Shown here: piece after piece, positions 1 through 10,492 of the stretch
Numbering within the stretch: the stretch's first letter is position 1
Layout of the letters: each line of letters begins with the position of its first letter
DNA from: Undibacterium sp. 5I1
Lineage (GTDB): Bacteria > Pseudomonadota > Gammaproteobacteria > Burkholderiales > Burkholderiaceae_D
DNA: 64,000 nucleotides
Direction of reading: 5' to 3'
Assembly: GCF_034314085.1 (NCBI RefSeq)
Contig: NZ_JAVIWI010000001.1
Location: 2,480,001-2,544,000, forward strand
Translations under genes and position numbers: made by a program
The notes under the pieces: model-generated
Databases searched by the model: none
What the model saw: the letters and a program-made list of their open reading frames with translations, nothing else
What the model was told of the DNA's origin: nothing

Positions 1-615
1 TTTCATACGGATCTGGTTAATAAAAATAACTAGTGTATTCGTACGTTTTATGCTGCCAGTAAGTTTGCGCAGAGCTTGTGACATCAGACGCGCTTGCAAA
101 CCCGGCAAAGAATCACCCATATCGCCTTCGATTTCAGCCCGTGGGGTGAGCGCAGCGACCGAGTCAATAACGATTAGATCGACGCTGCCTGAACGTACCA
201 GAGCATCGGTAATTTCTAATGCCTGCTCGCCGGTATCCGGTTGTGAAATCAGCAAATCAGATAAGTTAACGCCTAGTTTTTGCGCATAGCCCACATCCAA
301 AGCATGCTCCGCATCAATAAATGCGCAAGTGCCGCCCAACTTTTGCATCTCTGCAATGACTTGCAATGTCAGCGTTGTTTTGCCGGAAGATTCTGGACCA
401 TAAATCTCAACGACACGACCGCGTGGCAAACCGCCTACGCCCAAGGCGACGTCCAGCCCCAAAGAACCCGTGGACACAACTTGCACTTCTTCTACCACTT
501 CACCATCGGCCATCCGCATGACGGAACCTTTGCCAAATTGTTTTTCAATCTGTGCAAGTGCGGCTGCTAAAGCTTTGCTCTTGTCTGAGCCGGTATCGGA
601 TTTTTTGTCGTCCAT
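1..615 (-). CDS. recA: Recombinase RecA, N-terminal part (runs off left edge)
   Basis: ATP-dependent strand-exchange protein of homologous recombination and co-protease that triggers LexA self-cleavage in the SOS response. Reading the minus strand from the ATG at 613-615 gives [14 protein letters not shown], then the RecA core. The Walker A motif GPESSGKT lies at about residues 73-80, followed by the FIDAEHALD segment, [14 protein letters not shown] and the Walker B stretch [10 protein letters not shown]. The frame stays open to base 1 (205 codons), so the C-terminal ~150 residues are outside the window. A LexA-type box lies 93 bp upstream. Identification is secure; only the 3' end is missing. 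Confidence 0.97.
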   Translation of the reverse strand, partial: MDDKKSDTGSDKSKALAAALAQIEKQFGKGSVMRMADGEVVEEVQVVSTGSLGLDVALGVGGLPRGRVVEIYGPESSGKTTLTLQVIAEMQKLGGTCAFIDAEHALDVGYAQKLGVNLSDLLISQPDTGEQALEITDALVRSGSVDLIVIDSVAALTPRAEIEGDMGDSLPGLQARLMSQALRKLTGSIKRTNTLVIFINQIRMK

Positions 616-707
616 AATTTCTTTCAGGTATGTTGCGCTTTATGATTTTTTGAAATGTGCCGATGGGTTTTTTACAAAAATCAGCAGGTTTTCTACATCT
701 GACGACA

Positions 708-723
708 CTGTATAAAAAATCAG
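708..723. promoter_or_regulatory. LexA (SOS) box upstream of recA
   Basis: CTG-N10-CAG with the AT-rich core TATAAAAAAT, fitting the proteobacterial LexA operator consensus (CTGTATATAAAAAAACAG type). It lies 93 bp upstream of the recA start, where an SOS operator is expected. Repression by LexA is inferred from family knowledge. Confidence 0.75.
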
Positions 724-1249
724 TGATTTATGCAAGCAGGATTTTAAAGAATTTATTATTACCTAAAACTGCCAACTGTCGATTTTCATTTAACTTTGAC
801 CTTTTGGGAGTGCGCATCAACATTTCTTATCTTGGCTATTAATTAATTTGCACAATTTGGTTATCTGAGAAAATCGGATCTTTAATGATTAGCTCACATC
901 CATTTTCGTCGAATAGCGTTTGAATGACCTTAAGACTTGATAGCGATTATCACTTTTGTCGCGCTGCAAGCTTTTGCTTAGGTCTGTTAACATTGAAACT
1001 TGCAAATGAATTGATGCCAAAATGCAAGAATGCGCCATGGCGCTGCTTGCTTGTGGCTTTGTGCTTGTTTAGACCCAATCCCTTACTCGGTTTATCTCGG
1101 TTTTGTGTTAACGGGTTCCGGCTTCGTCAGTTATTCTAGGGCAAGTATAGTCGTTCTGGAGAATCGGCTTGGCTCCTTGTCACAAGAAAAAGAACAAACA
1201 ATACCTGTTCATTAGTCAAGTTCATTAGTCAACTTTTGTTATCCCCATT
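724..1249. other. Non-coding stretch between recA and the DUF2252 gene
   Basis: About 530 bp of AT-rich sequence. Short open frames exist on the plus strand, but none has a ribosome site or a recognisable protein. No tRNA, clear terminator or repeat was seen. The right part presumably holds the promoter of the DUF2252 gene. Confidence 0.4.
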
Positions 1250-2479
1250 TTGAAAACATATCGGCTACTTATGAAACGAAAGCATCAATTCCCTCAAACT
1301 TCTGATCGGGCGACGGTCTTAGCCCACACCCGGAATCTCAAAATGACCAGCTCCGCGAGTGCGTACGTGCGCGGTAGCACATCAAAATTTTACGAATGGC
1401 TTGAAACATCCAGTATGGGGAAAATACCCGAAGGGCCACCTATATGGATTTGCGGGGATTGCCACATAGGCAATCTTGGACCGGTCGCTGATATTGACGG
1501 TAAAGTTGATTTTCAAATCCGAGACTTTGATCAAACGGTGATCGGCAATCCTGCCCATGATCTGATCAGGCTGGCGTTGTCTCTTGCATTCGCCGCTCGA
1601 GGTTCTAACCTTCCTGGCATTATGACGGCGCATATGCTAGAGGTGTTAATGGATGGATACACATCGCAATTTGTGATCGGCGATGAGACGCCGATCCCAG
1701 TACCGGCGGTGGTCCGGGCTTCAATGAAAGTAGCACGGAATCGCACCTGGAAGCATCTCGCACGGGAACGTATTGCGGATGTCCGGCCGCATATTCCGCT
1801 AGGAAAAAAATATTGGCCAATCCTAGCCAAAGAACAAAACGCCATCCGATCTGTATTTTAGAAAGGAAGGGCTATCGATCTGGTGAACAAGATTCGCAGC
1901 AGGAATCTTGAAGATAATGTCAGTCTTTTGGATGCCGCCTATTGGGTCAAAGGGTGCAGCTCACTAGGCCTGTTGAGATATGCTGTACTTTTGGATGTTG
2001 ATGATGTGAAGACTAAACGACAAGAAATTTGCTTGATGGATATCAAAGAAGCGGTAGCAGCAAAAGCTCCGCGGTATCCAGATAGCGGCATGCCATTGGT
2101 CAATGCAGAACGTGTCGTAAAAGGTGCCAGAAATCTCTCTCCCAATCTTGGCGAGCGCATGATGACCGGACGCATATTAGGCAAATCGGTCTTTGTAAGG
2201 GAACTTAGGCCAGAAGATCTAAAATTGGAAATTCAGACTTTATCTCCGCGAGAAGCGGTAAAAGTTGCACGTTATGTTGGCGCCATAGTTGGTAAGGCTC
2301 ATGTACGACAAATGGATGAATCAGTTGCACTGGATTGGTTTAAAGAATTGACACGTAACCCGTCTAGTAAAGAGGCGCCCAATTGGCTGTGGAAGTGTAC
2401 GGTAGAGTTAGCTGCGCTACACGAAGCGGCCTATTTAGATCATTGCAGGCGTTATGTCTCGACTCAAATTGATGATTAA
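1250..2479 (+). pseudogene. DUF2252 family protein gene split by an in-frame amber codon
   Basis: Two blocks in one reading frame (1250-1861 and 1862-2479) together give a protein of about 409 codons, near the usual DUF2252 length. The first half has the family's R..KM..S..AYVRG start, the ICGDCHIGNLG motif and the QIRDFDQTVIGNPAHDLIRLA segment, which resembles a kinase-like (aminoglycoside phosphotransferase) fold. The second half has LLDAAYWVKGCSSLGLLRYAVLL and the ICLMDIKEA segment. The only break is TAG at 1859-1861; the codons after it (KGRAIDLV) continue the family alignment. The start shown is TTG; an ATG at 1271 is the alternative. The molecular function of DUF2252 is not established. 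A sequencing error or readthrough could also explain the stop. Confidence 0.8.
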
Positions 2480-2638
2480 ATCGCCGCAAGCTCATGAAGG
2501 ATCGATCCTTCTGCCTTTTCTGGACTATATTCACTGAACAAAAAATAAGGCGAATAAAAAACGGGAAATTTAAAATTAAAAGAGGGAAGCCTTTAATTTG
2601 ACTTGTTCAGTTCAAGGCTCTAAAAACACCAATTATTT

Positions 2639-3250
2639 TTATTTAATATGTATTTTCAGCCCACTCAACAAACCATCTTTAGCTGAATACAAAATTGGGC
2701 AGTTGACGACAATTTTGGTGGGTGTCAGGTCGACTAACTGCTTCTCTGTTGCATCCAAAACTTCTTCTTCTGATTTCAGCACATGGGCTTTTGTTGTATC
2801 GCGCCAGGTGACCATGTAGACGACCCATAATGGCGTGTATGCCTCGCTTTTATTGCGGTAGCCGACGCTCTCTGGTGCAGAGGGAAATACGCTGCCTTGC
2901 TCAAAATTGCTCAATTTATAGACGCGGTCTACTGCCGATGGCTGACCCGGCACTGGCGCACGCAACACATTAGATAGGCGCGATACGTAATTGGTATCAG
3001 CCTGTTGTGCCATCTTTTGATCGGACATGTCTGTCGAGATGTAATGCACCAGATGGCCTTGATACCAACCCGCTAGTAAGGGGATTTCTACCGTGGCGAC
3101 CGATTTTTCATTGAGCTTGCTGAGATCGCTGTTTGTATCCGGTGCAGCGTAGCCAGCCTGGCTGGAGAACATCATGCTAAGCGCAATCGCACATGTGGCG
3201 ATGCCGAGCTGGTTGAATTGAGTGCGGACGGATTGGAAACGACTTTGCAT
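2639..3250 (-). CDS. Hypothetical exported protein
   Basis: A 203-residue protein with a Sec-type signal peptide. The basic start is followed by the hydrophobic stretch IATCAIALSMMFSS, and likely cleavage is after AGYA-A near residue 35. The mature part is soluble with no membrane segment. It contains the phrases LLAGWYQGHLVHYI, DTNYVSRLSNVL and IVVNCPILYS, suggesting a compact periplasmic domain. I do not recognise the family with confidence. It stands alone, convergent with the broken DUF2252 gene and codirectional with the cyclase gene to its right. The start is supported by the signal peptide. Confidence 0.7.
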   Translation of the reverse strand: MQSRFQSVRTQFNQLGIATCAIALSMMFSSQAGYAAPDTNSDLSKLNEKSVATVEIPLLAGWYQGHLVHYISTDMSDQKMAQQADTNYVSRLSNVLRAPVPGQPSAVDRVYKLSNFEQGSVFPSAPESVGYRNKSEAYTPLWVVYMVTWRDTTKAHVLKSEEEVLDATEKQLVDLTPTKIVVNCPILYSAKDGLLSGLKIHIK

Positions 3251-3436
3251 ATGCTACTCCTCCATTGGTTTGATTTGGATATTAGCAGAGTATAGAAATT
3301 AGATGCGGTAGCGACAACAGCATTGTTTGGCGGAATAAAATTACTAAATTCAATCGTCCATATAAAATGCGGCTCCTGGCACGATATTGGCCTGAGAGCC
3401 GCAGAAGTATTGGACATCTAAAATATCAGTTCAATA

Positions 3437-4756
3437 TCAAAGATCCAGCATCACCCGATTTCTACCGCTGCGCTTGGCCTCGTATAGCGCTTTGTCTGCA
3501 CGCTCCAGCAGCTTACCTAGTTTTTTATCGCTTTCTAAATTTGTCGCTACGCCGATGCTGACTGTCAGGTGAAACTGCTCGCCCGATGTCGCATGTAGTA
3601 CTAGGTCTTGCACGTGCTGACGTATCCGTTCTGCTGCGCTGATGGCGTCTTCGCGGCTGGCTTGTTGCAGCAAAACGCAAAACTCTTCGCCACCTAATCG
3701 TCCAAATACATCTGAATCGCGTAGCTCCAGCGTGACGGTTTGGGCAAATCGGGTCAGCACTTTATCGCCACTGAGATGTCCGTATTGGTCATTGATGGCT
3801 TTAAAGTAGTCCAGATCCAACATTAGCAAGGTCAAACTATTGTTGTAGCGCTGGCTAGTCTTAAAAATATGTTCCGCTTGCTCCAGAAAAGCACGCCGGT
3901 TCAATATACCGGTCAGCGTGTCGGTGGTTGCCAGCAGTTGTAGCTCTCGCTCCAACATTTTGCGTTGAGTCACATCGCGGTAAATGCCCTCTACCCCGGC
4001 ATAAGCACCAGCGTCGTCGTAAATCGCTTTGCTGCTGATAGAGATATCAATCACTCGTCCATCTTTGCGCACCATCTGGCCTGGGAAGTCAGATACTTTG
4101 CCATCTTTGATAATTGCCGCTTTAAATGCATCGCGGTCTTCGTTATGCGGATAATACGATTCGGCATTTTTACCAACAATTTCTTCTGGCTCATAGCCCA
4201 ATACGGTGCGCACACCGGGGCCAACCATTTGCACTATTCCGGCCGCATCGGTGCGGTAATACACGTCCTGCATATTCTCAAAAAGATGGCGGAAATTTTT
4301 CTCACTGATGCGAAGTTGCTCGGAGATTTCGCTCTGCGCTGTCATGTCCATCCCCACCAGCAATACTGCGCCCTCGCCGCCAAACTGAATAGACGAGCTT
4401 GCGACTAAGAGCATGCGCAAGTTATTTTTGCAAGTCCGCAGACGAAATTGGGTAGGATCATTAGCCCAATTGGCACCTTGTTTGTTTAAACGTTGATTCG
4501 ATCGGTTGGCATCCAGAGGATGAACAAAATCACTGACCGGGCGCCCGATCAGGCTGGTGGCACTCTCTGCCTCTAGCAATATCGCAGCGGCCCTGTTGGC
4601 ATAGACGATTTTGTTATTAATCAATACCGTCATCGATACCGGAATAATATTGATCAAATCACGAAGAAATGTATCGGACACCACTGCAACCTCTTTTTCT
4701 TTCCAGTACGACGATGCACAACAAATACAAAGCAAACACAAACTAAGTAGTAACAC
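3437..4756 (-). CDS. PAS-PAS-GGDEF diguanylate cyclase
   Basis: Sensor enzyme predicted to make cyclic di-GMP from two GTP. Two PAS domains come first (about residues 30-145 and 150-270; the second has FRHLFENMQDVYYRTDAAG and ends in a PAC-like DVTQRKMLERELQ). A GGDEF domain fills the C-terminal third, starting LLATTDTLTGILNRRAF. The active-site loop is GGEEF, preceded at five residues by RDSD, the RxxD inhibitory I-site, so the enzyme looks active and subject to product inhibition. The first ~27 residues (MLLLSLCLLCICCASSYWKE) are unlike a PAS start, and translation may begin at the GTGs just before SDTFLRDL. No signal or membrane segment is certain, so it is probably cytosolic. Confidence 0.93.
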   Translation of the reverse strand: MLLLSLCLLCICCASSYWKEKEVAVVSDTFLRDLINIIPVSMTVLINNKIVYANRAAAILLEAESATSLIGRPVSDFVHPLDANRSNQRLNKQGANWANDPTQFRLRTCKNNLRMLLVASSSIQFGGEGAVLLVGMDMTAQSEISEQLRISEKNFRHLFENMQDVYYRTDAAGIVQMVGPGVRTVLGYEPEEIVGKNAESYYPHNEDRDAFKAAIIKDGKVSDFPGQMVRKDGRVIDISISSKAIYDDAGAYAGVEGIYRDVTQRKMLERELQLLATTDTLTGILNRRAFLEQAEHIFKTSQRYNNSLTLLMLDLDYFKAINDQYGHLSGDKVLTRFAQTVTLELRDSDVFGRLGGEEFCVLLQQASREDAISAAERIRQHVQDLVLHATSGEQFHLTVSIGVATNLESDKKLGKLLERADKALYEAKRSGRNRVMLDL

Positions 4757-4930
4757 TGATGCACCTTAATTCTAGTCTAGCATTCTGACAAACCAAACCC
4801 AAAAATTGATTTGAAGCAAAATAAGTCATTATTTGCTATCTTGTTGCCTTCTCAATACTCTGCAGTGAAAAACTCAAGAGTTCACCAGTTTGTGCTGGCT
4901 AACGACCTTATCCAGTTTTCTAGGATTTTT

Positions 4931-7171
4931 ATGCGCCCCTTATTATTCCCTTTACTCGCAGCCTTGGCCCTCCCCGCATCGGCAGAGCGTCTTACTCTGG
5001 AACGTATTTTTGATAACGCCAGTTTGGCTGGCAGCAGTCCCAGAAATTTGCAGGTATCGCCCGACGGCCAGCGAGTAACATTTTTGCGTGGGCGCGACGA
5101 CGATCAGTTTCAGCTCGATTTATGGGAGTTGACCGTCAAAGATCAAAGCATGCGCCTGCTGCTGGATAGCAAAGTGCTGCAAGCCAACGAGCAGATTTCT
5201 GATCAGGAAAAAGCCCGCCGCGAGCGTGAACGGATTGCCAATCTGCGCGGGATAGTTGACTACGACTGGTCGCCAGATGGCAAACAATTATTAGTCCCCT
5301 TAGCCGGTGATTTGTATCTGGTTGAGTTAGCGCATACCGACAAAGCGCGCAAGATCGCATCTGGCGCGGTGATGTCGGCACAAATTTCGCCCAAGGGCCG
5401 GTATGTCTCGTACATCCGCGATCAAAATTTATTTGTGCTTGACCTCACCACCAACACCGAGCGCCAGCTGACTAAAGACGGCGGCGGGACGATCCACAAC
5501 GCAGAAGCCGAATTTGTCGCCCAAGAAGAGATGGCGCAAACCAGCGGCTATTGGTGGGCACCGGACGATACTGCGATTGCGTTTAAACGCTTTGACGAAA
5601 GTCCGGTCCCGATTGCCCGCCGCTTTGAGATTTATGCTGACCGCACTGATGTCATTGAACAGCGTTACCCCTACGCGGGTGCTGCCAATGTGCTGGTGAG
5701 TTTGGCTCTGGTCAATCCGGAAAATAGCGAAATTAAACAAATTGATATTGGCAAAGACAAAGATATTTATCTGGTACGCGCCGACTGGAGTGCGGATGCA
5801 AAAACACTGGTATATCAACGCCAGACCCGCAACCAGAAACAACTCGATTTAATCGCTGTCAATGCCAGCAGTCTGACGCAAACAACTATGCTGACAGAGA
5901 CCTCTGCAAGCTGGGTCAGCATTATGGATAAGCCTTATTTTTTGAAAGAATCGCGGCAGTTTATCTGGACCTCTGAGCGCAGTGGGCGCAAGCATATCTA
6001 TCTGTACGATCTACAAGGCAAACTGATCCACCCTATCAGCCAGGGTGAATGGGGTATCGACAACATATTGGCAGTCGATGAGAAGGCACAAAAAATATTC
6101 GTTAGCTCCAACCGTGATGCAGTCACCGACAAACAAATCTATGCATTGAACTTAGATGGCAGTACTGCCGATACCCCAGTACGCGTCAGCAAAACCGATG
6201 GCTGGCACGAAGCCAAATTCTCAGGCAAAGCGGAGGTCTTTATTGATACCTGGTCTGATCCCAACACGCCGCCGCAAGTCAGCCTGCGTCAGCCAGATGG
6301 CACGCTGATCGCCTGGATAGAACATAACGAAGTCAATGCTAAACACCCGTATGCGCGTTACGCCAGCAGCCATGTGCCTACTGAATACGGCACGCTGACA
6401 TCGGATGATGGTCAGACTCTGTATTATTCCATCAAAAAGCCGCTGGACTTTGATGCGAGCAAGCGTTACCCCGTGTTTTTGCAAGTGTATGGCGGCCCCG
6501 GCGCGCAAACCGTGCAACGTCATTGGGGTAGCTTGTTTGAACAATATATGGCGCAGCAAGGTTATATCGTTTTTAAACTAGACAACCGAGGATCTGCACG
6601 TCGTGAGCGCCGCTTTACCGACGCCATTTATCAAACGCTGGGTAAAAATGAAGTCGCCGATCAGGTCACAGGGATCAACTGGCTGGCGCAGCAAAGCTTT
6701 GTTGATGCCAAACGGATAGGCGTGTTTGGCTGGAGTTATGGCGGCTTTATGAGTCTGCGTTTATTGTCCGCTGCATCCGACAAAATCGCGGCGGGTGTAT
6801 CGGTCGCGCCGGTGACTGACTGGGCCTTGTATGACACGCATTATGTTGAGCAATTTATCAACAGCCCAAAAGACAATCCGGCAGGCTACCGCCAAAGCGG
6901 TGTGTTTGCTCATCTGGATGGATTGAAGTCACCATTATTACTAATACATGGTATGGCCGATGACAACGTGTTGTTCACCAATACCACCAAGCTCATCGAT
7001 GATTTAAGCAACCGTGGCATCTTGTTTGATCTGATGACTTACCCGGGTGCAAAACACGGAATATCCGGCGCAGCAAAGCAGAAGCATGTGTTTCGCACGA
7101 TTGCGACTTTTTTTGATAAGCATCTGGCGAACACTCAAGGAAATAAAGGTGGCGCAACGCAGCTGAAATAG
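4931..7171 (+). CDS. Dipeptidyl peptidase IV-type S9 serine peptidase, exported
   Basis: Removes N-terminal dipeptides, typically X-Pro, from peptides in the periplasm (family knowledge). The ATG at 4931 starts a clear signal peptide, MRPLLFPLLAALALPASA, so it is preferred over the upstream start at 4811. Residues ~40-480 form the DPP4 N-terminal beta-propeller, with the FVAQEEM segment matching the double-glutamate substrate anchor. The C-terminal alpha/beta hydrolase domain has nucleophile Ser602 in GWSYGGF, Asp677 in GMADDNV and His709 in PGAKHG, a complete triad. Length (746 aa) is normal. It stands alone, divergent from the cyclase gene, with about 170 bp between the starts. Confidence 0.95.
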   Translation: MRPLLFPLLAALALPASAERLTLERIFDNASLAGSSPRNLQVSPDGQRVTFLRGRDDDQFQLDLWELTVKDQSMRLLLDSKVLQANEQISDQEKARRERERIANLRGIVDYDWSPDGKQLLVPLAGDLYLVELAHTDKARKIASGAVMSAQISPKGRYVSYIRDQNLFVLDLTTNTERQLTKDGGGTIHNAEAEFVAQEEMAQTSGYWWAPDDTAIAFKRFDESPVPIARRFEIYADRTDVIEQRYPYAGAANVLVSLALVNPENSEIKQIDIGKDKDIYLVRADWSADAKTLVYQRQTRNQKQLDLIAVNASSLTQTTMLTETSASWVSIMDKPYFLKESRQFIWTSERSGRKHIYLYDLQGKLIHPISQGEWGIDNILAVDEKAQKIFVSSNRDAVTDKQIYALNLDGSTADTPVRVSKTDGWHEAKFSGKAEVFIDTWSDPNTPPQVSLRQPDGTLIAWIEHNEVNAKHPYARYASSHVPTEYGTLTSDDGQTLYYSIKKPLDFDASKRYPVFLQVYGGPGAQTVQRHWGSLFEQYMAQQGYIVFKLDNRGSARRERRFTDAIYQTLGKNEVADQVTGINWLAQQSFVDAKRIGVFGWSYGGFMSLRLLSAASDKIAAGVSVAPVTDWALYDTHYVEQFINSPKDNPAGYRQSGVFAHLDGLKSPLLLIHGMADDNVLFTNTTKLIDDLSNRGILFDLMTYPGAKHGISGAAKQKHVFRTIATFFDKHLANTQGNKGGATQLK

Positions 7172-7288
7172 GCTGCCGCGCGCCATCAATTCTGCGATAT
7201 CGGCGATGTGGTTTTGCTTGAAATTTCCTAGTGACAGTTGCGTGTTGGTTCTGCAACAGTTCAGCTATAACTCAGTAACAGTTCAACA

Positions 7289-8383
7289 TTATTTCAGCAC
7301 CGCTGCCACATCGACGATATCCACACCTTGCAGTTGTCCTAGCCAGGCATCGAACCACGGCTTGTGTGTGGCGCCGACAATCGACAAGACGCGGGCACCG
7401 AGGCGTTCGCGGAAGGTTTCGCGGATGTTGGCGACCATACGCAGATTACGGATTTCCCAGCCCGCAACCCACATTTGCGGATGGCCTTCTGGCGACTTTG
7501 CCCGTAAGGCTGCGCTGACATTGGCTTCGGCGCGTATCCGCAGGCCTTCCGGGTCGTTGATGGAACGGTATAGCGGCAGCAGATCGCTTGCCTTCGATAA
7601 GACATCTTCCCGCTTTTCACGCTCGCTCAACACCACACCGCCCGCGACCCAGGCCGCCTCGATCGACTTAACAAAGGCCTTAATGTCTGGCACATCGATA
7701 CGATCACCAGTGTGATTATCTACTGCATAAACCTGCTGTAAGCCTAAGCGTGCGGCAAGACGCGCGGCTAACTGGTAGCTCTCGTTATTCACCGTCTCCA
7801 TCCGTCTAAGTTTTGCGATTAATGCAGTGTCCAGACTATCGCCGACATGACGCTCCGCCTCTGGAAGCTGTCGCCACTGCACGTAGGCCGAGGCAAGTTC
7901 ATTTGACGCCAGAAATAGCGCGGCCAGACGTCGCCGTTGCGCTGGGGTTGGAGCCTGATTCCTTACGGATTGAGCAGCCCAGGCCTTGAGCGTCTTATCC
8001 ACTTCGGCCATAGCGGCAGGTACATCTAGCCCGGTAGCCGCTTTCGCCACGTCAGTAGGATCGCAGTACTCGGCACCGTACTTTGCAGGATGGCGGGCAG
8101 CAAGATCGCACTCTTCACCGGACTGGTCCTCAACAGTGATGATGTCAGGCTTAAACGCCGCCAGCCGGTTTAATACGCCGTCCAGTGCCGCAGGGTTGAA
8201 GTCTTTTGGCAGACTGTTCAGATGCATGGTGCCGAGTACCAGTATCTGCGAGCGTGGCCCGACCATGTCGCGGTCAAGCGTCGCCAGATCGCCTTGCGCC
8301 TGCGCTGCAAACGGCAGTGCCACGATGGCTGTTGCAGCGAATGTTGACACTAAACCCCGAATCCAATTTATCTTTTTACGCAT
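7289..8383 (-). CDS. DUF5694 family exported protein
   Basis: Start taken at 8383, where MRKKINWIRGLVSTFAATAIVALPFAAQAQ forms a signal peptide behind a GGAG ribosome site; the longer frame from 8476 adds a segment with no family support. The mature part opens with SQILVLGTMHLNSLP, then PDIITVEDQSGEECD and, near the end, LSIVGATHKPWFDAWL. This pattern of a GTxHL opening and a late GATHK resembles TraB/ChaN-type folds, and I assign DUF5694 from the overall pattern. Catalytic role unknown. The gene is convergent with the dipeptidyl peptidase gene. Confidence 0.8.
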   Translation of the reverse strand: MRKKINWIRGLVSTFAATAIVALPFAAQAQGDLATLDRDMVGPRSQILVLGTMHLNSLPKDFNPAALDGVLNRLAAFKPDIITVEDQSGEECDLAARHPAKYGAEYCDPTDVAKAATGLDVPAAMAEVDKTLKAWAAQSVRNQAPTPAQRRRLAALFLASNELASAYVQWRQLPEAERHVGDSLDTALIAKLRRMETVNNESYQLAARLAARLGLQQVYAVDNHTGDRIDVPDIKAFVKSIEAAWVAGGVVLSEREKREDVLSKASDLLPLYRSINDPEGLRIRAEANVSAALRAKSPEGHPQMWVAGWEIRNLRMVANIRETFRERLGARVLSIVGATHKPWFDAWLGQLQGVDIVDVAAVLK

Positions 8384-8709
8384 GTCGTATTTCTCCAGGT
8401 GCGCATCGTTAAAATCTGACAGTGTAAGAAAGCACGAAAAAAGCTCAAGCGCATTTGGGACAGGATGCATATTCACAGGCTTAGGATGTTAAAAATACGG
8501 TATGTATTTTTACCGATCGTCAAACATACCAAGCCGGGCATATAACATCAGACAAGTAAGCGCGTCATCAACATGTAATTCTGCTCTGTGATGATATGAG
8601 TTTTTCTATTATTCTTACATGCTGCTCAGAAGCTATTCACGATTAAATCGAAAGATTACTGTTAATAGTCCTTGGCAAAATATCTGCCATCTCAACCATC
8701 TCATATGCC
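8384..8709. other. Divergent intergenic region
   Basis: About 325 bp between the DUF5694 gene and the phosphatase gene, which read away from each other, so it must hold both promoters. It is AT-rich. No hairpin, repeat or operator could be defended. Confidence 0.35.
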
Positions 8710-10467
8710 ATGACCAAATCCAATTCACTCAGTAGCAGCAAGCTTCCGCATCAAGGTTTACACCGTTTTCAGCGGGCATTGATGGCGACATGCGTTGCTG
8801 CCAGCGCAGCCGCCATCGCGCTGTCCATTTCCGGCACGGCTGTAGCAGCCGACAAAATCCCTGCTAACAATGTCATTAAACCGAAACTGGTGGTGGTATT
8901 AGTCGTCGACGGATTACCGCAAGAACAGGTGCAACGTTATCGCGATCAGTTTGGTCAAGGTGGCTTTCGCCGCTTGCTGGATCAGGGTGCATGGTTTAGT
9001 GACAGCCATCAGGCACATGGCGTCACCGTGACGGCGGTTGGTCATGTAGCGGTGCTGACGGGCGCTTATCCTTATCAACACGGCATTATCGGCAACGAGT
9101 GGATAGATCGTGCCAGCATGAGCTCGATGTATTGCACACAAGATGCCGCTTACACTTACCTGAACGAAGAAACCAAACCCAGCGATGGCACCTCTCCTGC
9201 AAATTTACGGGTAAGTACGCTAGGCGATGAGCTGCGTTACAGCAATGGCAATTTATCTAAAGTGGTGACAGTATCAGGCAAAGATCGTGGTGCAATCCTG
9301 CTCGCTGGCAAAACTGGCACGGCATACATGTACATGGGCAAATCAGGTAATTTTGCCACCAGCACTTATTACCAGAAAGAGAACCCGGATTGGCTTAAAA
9401 CTTTTAGCGCTGCCAAGCCGCAAGACCGCTTCTACGGCAAACAATGGAAACCCTTGTTACCTGCACCAGCCTATGCCAGCGATGCGCCGGATAATTCGCC
9501 AGGTATGGCAGCGGTGGTAGATAACCGCAGTGGTTTTCCTTTTATTTATGGCAGCGACTCAGGTCAGCCAGACGCTAATTATTACGGCAAACTGCCGTAC
9601 AGCCCTTATCTCGATGAGCTGACGCTGGACTTTGCCCGCGCTGCCATTGATGGTGAAAAATTAGGTCGCAATCCGGCGGGCGTCCCCGATGTGCTGGGCA
9701 TCAGCTTGTCTAGCCACGACTATATCAATCATAGTTTTGGCCCAGAAAGCCGTATGTCGCACGACCATCTGCAACGCCTTGACCGTCTGCTCGCCAGCTT
9801 TTTTGATGATGTAGAAAAACGTGTAGGACTGGAGAACACACTGATTGTGTTAACCGCCGATCATGGCTTCCCTAATGTGCCAGAATTTTCTCAGTCACAG
9901 AAGCGCGATGCGCAGCGTCTGAATACCGCCAAACTGATGAGCGACGTCAACGACCATTTATCAGAAAAATTTGGACTAAAGAATCTGGTCCTCAAATTTT
10001 CGTTTCCTAGCTTGATGCTGGATTACCCAAGCATCGATCAAAAAGGCCTGAAGCGGGAAGATGTAGAAAACGCGATCGCCCGCTTTTTATCTAACTACCC
10101 TGGCGTAGCAAATACCTACACCCGCACGCAGTTGAGTAACGGCAATTTACCTAACTCGCGCCAAGCCAAGCTGATGCAACGCGGCTGGAATCAGCAAGTG
10201 TCTGGCGACGTCATGATCGTTACCAAACCATATTGGTACTTCGGCAGCGGCACCACCGGCACATCACATGGATCGCCTTATAACTATGACACCAACGTAC
10301 CATTGATGATCATGGGTAAGCGCTGGATTAAACCGGGTGCTTATGCGGAATATGCCGAAGTCGTCGATATCGCCCCAACACTGGCGCACCTGTTACATGT
10401 GCGCCCGCCTAGCGGCAGCGAGGGTCGGGTTTTAAACGAGATTATCAAGGCCGATGCCGTTAAATAA
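8710..10467 (+). CDS. PafA-like alkaline phosphatase / phosphodiesterase, exported
   Basis: Member of the alkaline phosphatase superfamily, type I phosphodiesterase/nucleotide pyrophosphatase branch, predicted to hydrolyse phosphate monoesters in the periplasm with two zinc ions and a threonine nucleophile. A signal peptide of about 45 residues ends in SGTAVAADK. Metal and catalytic motifs appear in order: VVDGLPQEQ (first Asp), HGVTVTAVGHVAVLTGAYP (candidate nucleophile Thr within it), SSHDYINHSFGPES, TADHGFPN and TSHGSPYNYDTNVP. The 585-aa length fits PafA-like enzymes. It is a single gene whose 3' side carries a nested palindrome that may serve as its terminator. Confidence 0.9.
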   Translation: MTKSNSLSSSKLPHQGLHRFQRALMATCVAASAAAIALSISGTAVAADKIPANNVIKPKLVVVLVVDGLPQEQVQRYRDQFGQGGFRRLLDQGAWFSDSHQAHGVTVTAVGHVAVLTGAYPYQHGIIGNEWIDRASMSSMYCTQDAAYTYLNEETKPSDGTSPANLRVSTLGDELRYSNGNLSKVVTVSGKDRGAILLAGKTGTAYMYMGKSGNFATSTYYQKENPDWLKTFSAAKPQDRFYGKQWKPLLPAPAYASDAPDNSPGMAAVVDNRSGFPFIYGSDSGQPDANYYGKLPYSPYLDELTLDFARAAIDGEKLGRNPAGVPDVLGISLSSHDYINHSFGPESRMSHDHLQRLDRLLASFFDDVEKRVGLENTLIVLTADHGFPNVPEFSQSQKRDAQRLNTAKLMSDVNDHLSEKFGLKNLVLKFSFPSLMLDYPSIDQKGLKREDVENAIARFLSNYPGVANTYTRTQLSNGNLPNSRQAKLMQRGWNQQVSGDVMIVTKPYWYFGSGTTGTSHGSPYNYDTNVPLMIMGKRWIKPGAYAEYAEVVDIAPTLAHLLHVRPPSGSEGRVLNEIIKADAVK

Positions 10468-10492
10468 ACGGCAGCGTTGCCAAGGTCTGGTC

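Noticed and set aside
2496..2511. 16-bp perfect palindrome GAAGGATCGATCCTTC after the DUF2252 gene
   Set aside because: No loop and no T-tract, single occurrence; probably chance.
4811..4930. Upstream extension of the dipeptidyl peptidase frame
   Set aside because: The extension is not family-like and would bury the clear signal peptide that begins at 4931.
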